A stretch of DNA of 43,277 nt from NCBI GenBank assembly GCA_016124315.1, contig WGNW01000011.1:1-43277 (forward strand), written 5' to 3'. Of the stretch, positions 7,141-15,600 are shown in pieces (within the stretch, counting starts at the first letter, position 1; each line of letters starts with the position of its first letter). The DNA comes from Alphaproteobacteria bacterium. GTDB lineage: Bacteria > Pseudomonadota > Alphaproteobacteria > SMXS01. A model generated the notes under the pieces. That model had not been told where the DNA came from. It ran no database searches and saw only the letters and a program-made list of their open reading frames with translations. The position numbers and the translations under genes are program-made.

Positions 7141-8028
7141 ATGGAATATTTCGCCAACTACAACACCGGCATCGACCAGGATCCGGCGGAATGGGCCCTC
7201 GCCCGCGAGGCCGAAGGCTACACGGGCGTGGTGGTCAGCGACCATTTCTGGGTGGGCGACAAGCCCTATCCCCATGTCTGGGTCACCCTCACCCGCATCG
7301 CCTGCGCCACCGAAGGGCTGCGGTTCGGCTCGTCCTTCTGCAACAACCTGTTCCGCTCGCCGGTGGAGTTCGCCCAGGCCAGCCTGACGCTGCACCATGT
7401 CGCCAAGGGCCGGTTCGAGGCCGGCCTCGGCGCCGGCTGGTCGGAGAACGAGGTGTCGTGGGGCCTGGGCCAGGACTATCCGCCGGCGCCCGAGCGTGCC
7501 GGCCGGTACAAGGAAGCCATGACCATCGTCCGGCAGATCTTCGACCACGGCACGTGCAGCTTCAGCGGCGAGCACTACCGGGTCAACGTGCCGGTGGTCG
7601 GCCCCTATGACGGCAGCAGGCCGCTGCTGGTGGGCTCGGCCGGCGGACCGCGCACCCGGCGCGAGATCACGCCGCTGGTCGACCGCATCGAGGTGTTCGC
7701 CGGCGAGTTCATCCGCGGCGGCGCCATCGACTTCGAGGCCCTGGCGCGGGTCACCGACGACGACGTGCGGGACATGATCGCCAAGGTGCGCACCATCTCG
7801 CCCGACATCCCCATCGGCTACTTCACGCTGATGGCGGCGGGCGAGAGCGAGCAGGTCAAGGGCCTGGAGCAGATGCTGGGCAGCAACTTCGCCTCGGGCC
7901 TGGTCGGCCATCCGGAGAAGGTCGCCGCCAAGATCCGCGACATGGAGTCCTGGGGAATGGGCCGGGTCCAGCTGACCGAACTGGTCCCGGGCAGCTACAC
8001 CAACCTGGCGCCCTACCTGGGCTCCTGA
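7141..8028 (+). CDS. LLM-class flavin-dependent oxidoreductase (luciferase-like)
   Basis: The protein has 295 residues. It shows the luciferase-like monooxygenase TIM-barrel pattern: EAEGYTGVVVSDHFWVGDKP near the N-terminus, SSFCNNLFRSPVEFAQASLTLH, and then GRFEAGLGAGWSENEVSWGL, the flavin-contacting segment typical of this family. The YKEAMTIVRQIF and PLLVGSAGG motifs follow. Members use F420H2 or FMNH2 to reduce or oxygenate small organic substrates; which cofactor applies cannot be read here. It lies 6 bp after the P450, so the two are certainly co-transcribed. It probably acts on the P450 product or a related intermediate. Confidence 0.9.
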   Translation: MEYFANYNTGIDQDPAEWALAREAEGYTGVVVSDHFWVGDKPYPHVWVTLTRIACATEGLRFGSSFCNNLFRSPVEFAQASLTLHHVAKGRFEAGLGAGWSENEVSWGLGQDYPPAPERAGRYKEAMTIVRQIFDHGTCSFSGEHYRVNVPVVGPYDGSRPLLVGSAGGPRTRREITPLVDRIEVFAGEFIRGGAIDFEALARVTDDDVRDMIAKVRTISPDIPIGYFTLMAAGESEQVKGLEQMLGSNFASGLVGHPEKVAAKIRDMESWGMGRVQLTELVPGSYTNLAPYLGS

Positions 8029-8069
8029 ACCATCGCCGCAGTCGAACGCCACGCCGAGGGGGAGATCAC

Positions 8070-10031
8070 ATGGCGCTGACCCACGTCCTGGAGCCGATCC
8101 GGATCGCCGGCCGGACCCTCAAGAACCGGGTGGTCCGCACCGCCCACGCCACCGGCATCGGCGGCGGCACCATGTCCGACGACCTGATCGCCTATCACGA
8201 GGCGCGCGCGATCGGCGGCGTCGGCCTGTCGGTGCTGGAGATCCTGTCGGTGCATCCGACCAGCCCGGCGCCGCTCAACATGTTCGACCCGAGCCTGGAC
8301 GAGGGCTACGGCAAGCTGATGGAGGCAGTGCGGCCGCACGGCATGGCGGTGTTCCAGCAGATCTGGCACGCCGGCCACAACGGCACGCCGCTGGACGGCA
8401 GCCCGCCCTGGTCGCCCTCGGACGTGCCCAACCCGCTGGGCGGATCGGTGCCGATCCCCATGACCAAGGACATGATCGACGAGATCATCGCCGCCTATGC
8501 CGCCGCCGCGGCACGCTGCGACAAGGCGGGGCTGGACGGCGTGGAACTGCATTGCGCCCACGGCTACCTGGTGCAGCAGTTCCTGTCGCCCAACGTCAAC
8601 AAGCGCACCGACGACTATGGCGGCCCGTTCGAGAACCGCATCCGCTTCATGCTGGAGACCCTGCGGGCCATGCGGGCGGCGGTGCGGCCCGGCTTCGCCG
8701 TGGGCATCCGCGTGGCGCCCGACATGACCGGCGGCGGCGTCGGCGTGGAAATGAACCAGATGGCCGTCGAGCGCGTCCAGCAGGACAACCTGGTGGACTT
8801 CGTCAACGTCTCCATGGGCAACTACAACAGCTTCCCGAAGATGATCGGCGGCATGCACGAGCCCATGGGCTACGAGCTGCCCACCAGCGTGCCGATCGCC
8901 GCCAGGGCCAAGGTGCCGACCATCGTCATCGGCCGCGTCCGCACCCTGGAGGAGGCGGACCAGATCATCCGGCAGGGCGAGGCCGACATGGTGGGCATGA
9001 CCCGCGCCCATATCGCCGACCCGGACCTGGTGCGCAAGACCGTCGAGGGACGGGTGGACGAGGTGCGGCCCTGCATCGCCTGCAACCAGGGCTGCGTCGG
9101 CAACCTGCTGGGCCCGGCGCACCGCATGGGCTGCGCCGTCAATCCCGGCGTCGGTTTCGAGCGCTCCATCGGCGACGACCGCATCGGCAGGGCGGAGGCG
9201 CCGAAGAAGGTGCTGGTGATCGGCGGCGGGCCGGCCGGCCTGGAAGCGGCCCGCGTCGCGGCACTGCGCGGCCACGAGGTCGTGCTCGCCGAAGCCACCG
9301 ACCAGCTCGGCGGCATGATGAACTTCGCCGCCAAACTGCCCAAGCGCCACGGCATCGCCGACATCGTCAAGTGGCAGGAGGCGGAGATTTTCCGGCTCGG
9401 CGTCGAGGTCCGGCTGGGCACCTACATGGAGGCCGACGACGTCACGGCCGAGGCGCCCGACGCCGTGATCGTGGCGACCGGCTCCATGCCGCGCATGGAC
9501 GGCATCCAGTCCACCAACCCGGGCGAGCCCGTCGCCCGCTTCGACCGGCCCAACGTGCTGTCCAGCATCGACCTGCTGACCCATGGCCGCAACCGCATCG
9601 GCAAGTCGGCGGTGGTGATCGACGACGTGGGCCACTATGAGGCCATCGGCGTGGCCGAATATCTGGTGGAGGCCGGCGCCGCCGTAAGCTTCGTGACCAC
9701 CCAGGCCATGTTCGGCCCCAAGGTGGAGACGGCGCTGATGACCGAGCCCGCGCTGGAGCGCCTGAGCGGTAAGGACTTCCGGGTCTACACCCGCTACCGG
9801 GTGACCGAGTTGGGCGATGAGGAGGCCACCATCGCGCCGACCCATGCGGGCGCCAAAAGCCGGGTACCGGCCGAAACGGTGGTGTTCGTGTCGGCCAACC
9901 GGCCCAACCGGGAACTGTTCGACGAATTGCGGGGCAAGATTCCGGAGGTGCACGTCGTCGGGGATGCCAACTCGCCGCGCTTCCTGCAGACTGCCATCCG
10001 CGAAGGCCACCTGGCCGCCAAGGCCATCTGA
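8070..10031 (+). CDS. OYE-type NADH:flavin oxidoreductase / 2,4-dienoyl-CoA reductase-like
   Basis: This three-part protein of 653 residues has an FMN TIM-barrel (about 1-330) with the family signature HCAHGYLVQQFLSP and NKRTDDYGG. A [4Fe-4S] cluster site follows with Cys335, Cys338, Cys342 and Cys355 (CIACNQGC...GC). A C-terminal FAD/NAD(P) region starts with VLVIGGGPAGLEAARVAALR. This is the plan of bacterial 2,4-dienoyl-CoA reductase, enoate reductase and trimethylamine dehydrogenase relatives. It would reduce a conjugated C=C bond. In this operon the substrate is probably an enone or dienoyl intermediate made by the P450 or LLM enzyme. An SD-like ggggga precedes the ATG at 8070. Confidence 0.92.
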   Translation: MALTHVLEPIRIAGRTLKNRVVRTAHATGIGGGTMSDDLIAYHEARAIGGVGLSVLEILSVHPTSPAPLNMFDPSLDEGYGKLMEAVRPHGMAVFQQIWHAGHNGTPLDGSPPWSPSDVPNPLGGSVPIPMTKDMIDEIIAAYAAAAARCDKAGLDGVELHCAHGYLVQQFLSPNVNKRTDDYGGPFENRIRFMLETLRAMRAAVRPGFAVGIRVAPDMTGGGVGVEMNQMAVERVQQDNLVDFVNVSMGNYNSFPKMIGGMHEPMGYELPTSVPIAARAKVPTIVIGRVRTLEEADQIIRQGEADMVGMTRAHIADPDLVRKTVEGRVDEVRPCIACNQGCVGNLLGPAHRMGCAVNPGVGFERSIGDDRIGRAEAPKKVLVIGGGPAGLEAARVAALRGHEVVLAEATDQLGGMMNFAAKLPKRHGIADIVKWQEAEIFRLGVEVRLGTYMEADDVTAEAPDAVIVATGSMPRMDGIQSTNPGEPVARFDRPNVLSSIDLLTHGRNRIGKSAVVIDDVGHYEAIGVAEYLVEAGAAVSFVTTQAMFGPKVETALMTEPALERLSGKDFRVYTRYRVTELGDEEATIAPTHAGAKSRVPAETVVFVSANRPNRELFDELRGKIPEVHVVGDANSPRFLQTAIREGHLAAKAI

Positions 10032-10062
10032 GCCGCCAAACACAGCCGAGAAGGGGAGAGAG

Positions 10063-10551
10063 ATGAGCGACGACCTGAAATATCTGCGCGACCGGGCCGA
10101 CCTGACGGACCTGATCAACGAGTACGCCACCGGCATCGACACCCGCGACTGGACGCTCTACCGCTCCATTTTCGCCGACGAGGTGGACATCGACTTCTCG
10201 TCCTACAGCGGCGTGCCCGGCTCGCGCATGAAGGGCGACGACTGGGCCGCCGGCGTGCAGCAGATGCTGCCGGGCTTCGACGCCACCCAGCACCTGCTGG
10301 CCAACATGGTGTTCGACATCAGGGGCGACGAGGCGACGGTCACCGTCTACATGCAGGCCGAGCACTTCCTGCCCAACAATCTGGGCGACTCCAGCCACAC
10401 CCTGGGCGGCTACTACACCCACCAGATCAGGCGCGGCCCGGACGGCTGGAAGATCCACGGCACCCGGCTCACCGTCACCTGGAGCCGCGGCAACCGCCAC
10501 GTCTACGAACTGGCGCGGCAGCGGGTGGCGGAGCGGAACAAGGCGGGATGA
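10063..10551 (+). CDS. SnoaL-like (NTF2-fold) protein
   Basis: The protein has 162 residues, with a strong SD (aaggggagagag) just before the ATG at 10063. It begins with the helix typical of SnoaL_4/NTF2-like proteins (LRDRADLTDLINEYATGIDT), then DWTLYRSIFADEVDIDF, a central QHLLANMVFDI strand and WKIHGTRLTVTWSRGN. Relatives act as small hydratases, cyclases or isomerases, or as subunits of ring-hydroxylating enzymes. The Tyr/Asp/His set seen here is compatible with an acid-base catalyst but not diagnostic. It overlaps the next small ORF by 4 bp (ATGA). Confidence 0.85.
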   Translation: MSDDLKYLRDRADLTDLINEYATGIDTRDWTLYRSIFADEVDIDFSSYSGVPGSRMKGDDWAAGVQQMLPGFDATQHLLANMVFDIRGDEATVTVYMQAEHFLPNNLGDSSHTLGGYYTHQIRRGPDGWKIHGTRLTVTWSRGNRHVYELARQRVAERNKAG

Positions 10552-10652
10552 AGCCGGAGCGCCTGCGCCTGATCCTGCTGATCGTCGCCGGGCTGCTGAT
10601 CCTGTTCAACCTCTACATGTACCTGACCATGCCGGACGTCCCGACGCCCTGA
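10548..10652 (+). CDS. 34-residue single-span membrane peptide
   Basis: The ATG at 10548 overlaps the stop of the SnoaL-like gene (ATGA). The product reads MKPERLRLILLIVAGLLILF and then NLYMYLTMPDVPTP: a short basic cytoplasmic end, one strong hydrophobic span (about 8-27) and a short polar tail. The stop-start overlap and the positive-inside layout make a real gene likely despite its size. It could anchor or organise the operon's enzymes at the membrane or be a small transporter accessory. No family is recognised. A GC-rich hairpin follows at 10686-10702. Confidence 0.6.
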   Translation: MKPERLRLILLIVAGLLILFNLYMYLTMPDVPTP

Positions 10653-10685
10653 GCACCGACGTCGGGAGACGGCGCATCCCGATAC

Positions 10686-10702
10686 GCGGCCCTACGGGCC
10701 GC
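10686..10702. terminator. GC-rich hairpin after the P450 operon
   Basis: The sequence gcggccctacgggccgc forms a 7-bp perfect stem with a 3-nt loop, 34 bp after the last stop. There is no T-tract, so this may be a weak terminator or an RNA 3' end stabiliser. Confidence 0.4.
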
Positions 10703-10742
10703 ACTCGATGCGAGCGGACGGTGCACGGTCCATTCCCGTCGA

Positions 10743-10843
10743 CCGTCCTTGCGAGCACCCGGAGGGTGCGCGGCAATCCAGGGCCTGGGGCGTGGCCGGC
10801 TGCCCCTGGATCGCTTCGCCGCGGCGCAGCTCGCGATGACGGG
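10743..10843. repeat. Imperfect long palindrome, intergenic repeat-like element
   Basis: Left arm 10743-10783 (ccgtccttgcgagcacccgg onward, ending ggcaatccaggg) pairs imperfectly with right arm 10803-10843 (cccctggatcgcttcgccgc onward, ending cgatgacggg). The arms carry the 'cctggat(t/c)gcttcg...ctcgc(a/g)atgacgg' wording common in dispersed alphaproteobacterial intergenic palindromes. It lies between convergent genes, the usual place for REP/BIME-type units. Confidence 0.55.
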
Positions 10844-10873
10844 TCGGAAAGCAGCCGCCGACTTGTCAGGGCC

Positions 10874-11347
10874 TCACCCGAACTTGCTGTCCTCGACGGA
10901 ATAGGGGCCGTTCTCCTCGACGGTGACGCTCAGCCGCCGGAACATCCACCGTCCGTCGACCCGTACGTACTCCTCGTCGTAGAAGCCGATGATCCGGTGG
11001 TACTGCAGGGTGCCGCCGGGCACCTTGCCGGTGTAGGCCATGATGAAGCGCCACTCGCCGGTGGCCTCGTCGCCGTTCACGGTGATGATCGGGTTCATGA
11101 ACATGTGGGCGCTGTTGCGCATCCGCCCGCTGGCGCGCACCCCGCCGATATAGTCCTTGATGGCCGCGTGCCCCTTGGCGTGGACGCCCGTGTTGCGGCC
11201 CTCCCACAGCCCGTCGGGCACGAACAGCGCAGCCACCTTGTCGGGATTGTGGTTGTCGTCGCAGGCCTGGCCGTAGCGGCCCTTGAGCTGCTTGATGGCC
11301 TCGATGTCTTCCAGCCGCCGGATGCGTGTTTCGAGCGGTTCCGTCAT
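10874..11347 (-). CDS. SnoaL-like (NTF2-fold) protein (second)
   Basis: The protein has 157 residues from the ATG at 11347, preceded by an SD (gggaggagaag). The N-terminal helix RIRRLEDIEAIKQLKGRYGQ and then ACDDNHNPDKVAALFVPDG are typical of SnoaL_4 proteins associated with aromatic or steroid catabolic genes. HMFMNPIITVNGDEATGEWR and a C-terminal RVDGRWMFRRLSV complete the cone-shaped fold. It lies downstream of the second TetR gene on the same strand (172-bp gap containing a perfect palindrome). It is paralogous in fold, not close in sequence, to the gene at 10063. Confidence 0.85.
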   Translation of the reverse strand: MTEPLETRIRRLEDIEAIKQLKGRYGQACDDNHNPDKVAALFVPDGLWEGRNTGVHAKGHAAIKDYIGGVRASGRMRNSAHMFMNPIITVNGDEATGEWRFIMAYTGKVPGGTLQYHRIIGFYDEEYVRVDGRWMFRRLSVTVEENGPYSVEDSKFG

Positions 11348-11442
11348 GCGTCTTCTCCTCCCGTTGCCGCCAAACCCTGGAGCAGCCCGCGTCCACGGAC
11401 GCAGGTAGCTGCTTCAGACCGTTGCGAGCGATCACCTTACCG

Positions 11443-11466
11443 CTTTCAGATGGTCCCATCTGAAAG
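11443..11466. promoter_or_regulatory. 24-bp near-perfect palindrome
   Basis: ctttcagatgg (11443-11453) and ccatctgaaag (11456-11466) are exact reverse complements separated by 2 bp. The site lies about 96 bp upstream of the SnoaL-like gene and about 54 bp downstream of the TetR stop. It could be a TetR-type operator, a dispersed repeat, or an RNA hairpin. There is no T-tract, so an intrinsic terminator is less likely. Confidence 0.5.
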
Positions 11467-11519
11467 TGGGATGATCCAGCACAATCCGCCGATCTGGAAA
11501 GGGACAGAGCGCGGGCGCG

Positions 11520-12218
11520 TCACCCCCCGGAACGCTTCCGGTCGACGTTGTAGCGGACGATGGCGCCCTCGACCTCCTTCGGCACGCCGTGCTCCAGCAG
11601 GGCCTTGATATGGACCTTGAGGTCCTCGATCAGCCGCCGGCGGCGGTAGTCGGCATCGGTCCACATGAAGCTGACGGCCATGCCGATCATCAGGTACTGG
11701 GCGAGGTCCGCCGTCAGGCCGAACCGGTCGTCCGTGTCGGAGATGGCGTGGGAATGGTCGCGGCCGATACGGTCCCATTCCCGTTCGTATTCCTCCTGGG
11801 CAGGACGCAGGATGGCCTCGAGGTCCGGATCGGTCCGGGCGGCCACGGTCAGTTCGTTATAGGCGGTGAACAGCGGATCGGAGGTCTGCTGCCAGAGCGT
11901 CTCCAGCGCCGCATCCACGAAGTCCGGCTCGCTCTCGATCTGTTCGAGGCTATCCCGATAGATGGCAAGGCGCTTCTGCTGCAGATGGGCGACCGCAGCG
12001 CGGGTCACGTCCACCATGGACGGGAAGTGGTAGATGATCGCGCCGCGCGACAGGCCCGTGCGGTCGGCGATCTGCTGCAGGGTCGTGCGGCTGTAGCCTA
12101 CCTCGATGTAGGACCGGATGGTCGCTTCCAGGATCTCCGAGCGCGTTTCGGCGCTCTTGCGCGCCTGCCAGGTTTCCCGTCCGGAGCGCGCCGCCGCCGT
12201 CTTGATAGCTTGTGACAT
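11520..12218 (-). CDS. TetR/AcrR-family transcriptional regulator (second)
   Basis: The protein has 232 residues from the ATG at 12218. The HTH is canonical (SRTTLQQIADRTGLSRGAII and YHFPSMVDVTRAAVAH, about residues 42-78) and follows a basic arm (ARKSAETRSEILEATIRSYI). The C-terminal domain has RPAQEEYEREWDRIGRD and an IGMAVSFMW segment, and presumably binds a ligand. It lies upstream of the second SnoaL-like gene on the same strand. Its own promoter region (12255-12283) contains a half-site (cctgtcag at 12247-12254) matching the 2737-2756 palindrome, which hints at autoregulation and shared control of the cluster. That link is an inference. Confidence 0.9.
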   Translation of the reverse strand: MSQAIKTAAARSGRETWQARKSAETRSEILEATIRSYIEVGYSRTTLQQIADRTGLSRGAIIYHFPSMVDVTRAAVAHLQQKRLAIYRDSLEQIESEPDFVDAALETLWQQTSDPLFTAYNELTVAARTDPDLEAILRPAQEEYEREWDRIGRDHSHAISDTDDRFGLTADLAQYLMIGMAVSFMWTDADYRRRRLIEDLKVHIKALLEHGVPKEVEGAIVRYNVDRKRSGG

Positions 12219-12254
12219 TCCTCACCTTTTTCCGCCGCACCGGCGACCTGTCAG

Positions 12255-12283
12255 ATCATACACCGATAACCCATTTTTGACAT
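12255..12283 (-). promoter_or_regulatory. Predicted sigma-70-type promoter of the second TetR gene
   Basis: On the minus strand, atgtca (-35, 12283-12278) and tatgat (-10, 12260-12255) are 17 bp apart, about 37 bp upstream of the ATG at 12218. The -10 matches five of six consensus bases and the -35 four of six. Confidence 0.45.
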
Positions 12284-12304
12284 AACGGTCGAATTTGAAT
12301 CGCC

Positions 12305-12332
12305 TTGACGGTCACGTTACGTCCGTTACAAT
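12305..12332 (+). promoter_or_regulatory. Predicted sigma-70-type promoter pointing into a gene-free region
   Basis: ttgacg (12305-12310) and tacaat (12327-12332) are 16 bp apart, each matching five of six consensus bases. This is among the better sigma-70-like promoters noticed in the window. It faces the 350-bp stretch that ends in the terminator at 12655-12692. Confidence 0.5.
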
Positions 12333-12338
12333 TCCCCT

Positions 12339-12692
12339 CGACACGTCAAGGTCGCGATAGGCTGCTGGAGGGGAGACAGGCATCGATGACGCGATCCCAA
12401 CCATACGTCATATCCTATACATCGAAGGCGTTGCCGCTCGGTAACATATGTGGGGCGACGCTGTCCTGCGGAAATGTGGGAGCGCGCCCGATGCGCGCCC
12501 CTCTCAGCCCGGCATTCCCAAACCGCGCGTCGAACTGCTCCTCGGCCCGGCGCCGCGCTTCGTGACCTTCTGGATGCGGCGCTTGCCGCATCGGAGAGGG
12601 GACGCCCGACCCGGCATCCGTCGGACGGCCCCTACCCTCCTCCCTGAGGGAACTGAGCACCACTGGTCCCCGCTGGTGGTGCTCATTTTTTT
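12339..12692 (+). ncRNA. Candidate structured ncRNA (or leader with a short ORF)
   Basis: The region starts just after a good promoter (12305-12332) and ends at a hairpin plus T-tract. It contains a perfect 8-bp stem with a 4-nt loop (gatgcggc/gccgcatc, 12573-12592). The only sensible reading frame is a 60-residue ORF (ATG 12386 to TGA 12565, SD-like ggaggggag some distance upstream) with no recognised motif and Ser/Arg/Cys-rich content of the kind seen in random GC-rich frames. The 3' end overlaps the final codons of the antisense hybrid kinase. Transcription is predicted, not shown. Confidence 0.35.
12655..12692 (+). terminator. Intrinsic terminator (plus strand)
   Basis: Stem gagcaccac (12655-12663) / gtggtgctc (12676-12684) has a 12-nt loop and is followed by a ttttttt run at 12686-12692. 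The T-run is on the plus strand, so it terminates rightward transcription. The stop codon of the leftward kinase gene lies inside the stem. Confidence 0.7.
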
Positions 12693-15600
12693 CCGGCGCG
12701 GACATCGAGCAGTTCGCGCACCTTGCGCGCGAGCAGTTCCCGCGGAAACGGCTTGGAGAGCAGCACCACGCCTTCGTCGAGCCGGCCCTGATGCATCACC
12801 GCATCCTCCGTGTAGCCGGACATGAACAGGATGCAGCAGTCCGGCACTCTCGCGGCGACGGCCTCCGAGACGTCGCGCCCGCTCATCCCCTTGGGCAGGA
12901 CCACGTCGGCCAGCAGCAGGTCGGGCGCGAAACCCTCGTCGATCAGGGCGACGGCCGCGGGCCCGTCGGAGGCGGCGACCACCGTGTACCCCAGCGATTT
13001 CAGCAGCCGCTCGACGGTGAACCGCACGTCGGCGTCATCCTCCACCAGCAGCACGGTTTCCGATCCCGAACGGACCGTCGGCGCCGGCGCCGGCGTCGCG
13101 GCAAGCTCGACCCGCCGGAAGCTGCGCGGGAAAAGCAGCTTGACGGTCGTCCCCTGGCCGGCTTCGCTGTAGATTTTCACGTGGCCGCCCGACTGGCGCA
13201 CATAGCCATAGACCATGCTCAGGCCGAGCCCGCTGCCCTTGCCCACTTCCTTGGTGGTGAAGAACGGGTCGAACGCCCGCTCCAGCACCTCGGGCTCCAT
13301 GCCGCTGCCCGTGTCGCTGATCGCCAGCATGACGTAGTCGCCCGGCACCATGTCCTCGAACTCGCTGGCGACGGCGGCGTCCGCGTGGACGTTGCCGGTC
13401 TCGATGATGAGGCTGCCGCCCTCCGGCATGGCGTCCCGCGCGTTCACCACAAGGTTGACCAGCGCCGTCTCGAGCTGGGCCGGATCGAGCTCGACGGGGT
13501 AGACATCGGGATCGAGCACCGTCCGGGTGTCGATGTCCTCGCGCAGCAGCCTGTGCAGCAGCCGCATCATGGAATTGACCACGTCGTTGGCGTCGACGAC
13601 CTTGGGCACCAGGGGCTGCTGCCGCGAGAACGCCAGCAGGCGGCGGGTCAGTTCGGCGCCCCGCTCCACCGCGTTGAGCGCCACGGTGATCGATTCAGAG
13701 ACGTCGGGACGGTCCGCCGCGAGCATGTTGGCCAGTTCCAGGTTGAGCTGCATGGCCATCAGCAGGTTGTTGAAGTCGTGGGACACGCCGCCGACCAGCT
13801 GGCCGACGGTTTCCATCTTCTGCGCCTGGCTGAGCCGGGCCTCGGCCTTCTTGCGCTCGGCGAGATCGCGCAGGCTGCCGATAAAGATGCGCCGGTCGCC
13901 GACATTGACGGCGCTGATCGCCACGTCGAGGGGGAAGACCTCGCCGGACTTGCGCTCGCCCATCAGCTCGCGCGGGCCGGTCCCCAGGAAGCCGCCGCCC
14001 TCGCCGCGCCGGTAGCGGGACAGGAATTCGTCATGGGCGCTCCGGTGCGGCTCGGGCATCAGCAGCCGGAGGTTGCGGCCCACCACCTCCTCGGCCCGGT
14101 AGCCGAAGATGCTCTCGGCTTCCGGATTGAACGATTCGATGTTGCCGTACTCGTCGGCCGTGACGATGGCCACCGAGGCGGCCGCCATGATCGCCCGGTT
14201 CCGCTCCTCGCTCTCCTGCAGCCGCTCGACGATCCGCTGCTCGTCGGTGATGTCGGCGACATAGCCCTCCAGCGCCACGACCTCGTCGTTCTCGTCGCGG
14301 ATGGCGCTGCCCTGCTCGAACACCCAGCGCAGGTCGCCGTCCCTGCGAATCACCCGGTAGGAAAGCTGGAAGGCGCGGCGCTTGACCACCGCGTCCTGGA
14401 TGACCTCCCACACCCGCGCCCGATCCCGCGGATCGATCACGTCGCTGTACGAGACGACCCGGTTGTCGACGATCTCGTCCGGCTCGTAACCGAGGAGCTG
14501 GCGGCAGGCGCTGCTGACGAAGTGCATGGTCCAGCGCTCGTCGTTCATGCAGCGGTAGACCATGCCGGAAAGATTGCTCATCAGCGCCGCCATGGCGCGC
14601 TCGGTCTCGCGGTGGGCGCGCTCCAGCTCCATGACCGAGGTGACGTCCTGGATCAGCCCGGACAGCCCGATGACGGCGCCGTCCGGCCCGCGCTCGGTTC
14701 CCATGATCACCCGCACATGCAGCGTGCCGCGGCCGGAGCCGCTGTAGCGGTACTGGACCTCGGCCCGGTCGATCTCTCCCCGCAGCATCCTGCGGGTCAC
14801 CCGGCGAACCTCGGGCAGGTCGGCCGGATGGATCCAGCTTGCGGCCTGGGTGGGACCGTAGGTGGCGAAGCCATCTCCCAGGCCCATCACCAGACGGGTT
14901 TCCGGTGGCAGGTGATAGGTGCGCGAGGCGACGTCGAAGCGCCAGGGCCCGAGGCGCGCCAGCTCCTGCGCCTGCATCAGCAGGCTTTCGCGGCGGGACA
15001 GCTCCTGCACCACCCGGTTGCGCTCGGTGACGTCGGAATAGGACGCGACGATCCGATAGGGCATGCCGTCGTCGTCCCTGACCACCGCGGCATAGACGCT
15101 CACATCGACCACCCGGCCGTCATTGGCGCGCCTGAGGCGAAGTTCGCCGGTCCAGCGTCCCTTGTCGCGCAGCGCCGTGATCGACCCCCAGATCTGTGAC
15201 GGATCGACGGCGAAGTCGACGGCGCCGCGGCCGATCAGGTCGTCGGCGCTCCCGACCCCGAACAGCTCGACCAGCGCCCGATTGACATAGATGTAGAGAC
15301 CGTCCATCCCGGTGATCGCCAGCGGGCTCGCCGCCGTCTCGATCGCCTCGCTGCGGAACGCCGCCTCGCGCTCGACGCGCCGGTGTTCTGTCACGTCCTG
15401 GATGACGCCGTTGACGCGGATCGTCCGGCCCTGCTCGTCCCGGTCGGCCCAGATCGCCAGCCGCATCCACGCCACGGCGCCATCCGGCCGCGCGACCCTG
15501 GTCTCGAGCATGGGGTGCGGCTCGCCCCCCGCGCGCACTCCCGCGACGCGCGCCGCGACCGTCGCCCGGTCCTGCGGGTGCGACCACTGCACCAGATCGT

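Noticed and set aside
5680..8052. 790-residue minus-strand open frame antisense to the P450 and LLM genes
   Set aside because: Low-complexity Val/Gly/Asp/His composition, no start signal, and a fully convincing gene pair lies on the other strand.
12386..12565. 60-residue ORF (MTRSQPYVIS...) as a gene
   Set aside because: No motif, a distant SD, and composition like random GC-rich frame in the second half. It is kept only as a possible part of the ncRNA candidate.
12791..15199. 802-residue plus-strand open frame antisense to the hybrid kinase
   Set aside because: Shadow frame. Kinase, receiver and PAS motifs on the minus strand are unambiguous.
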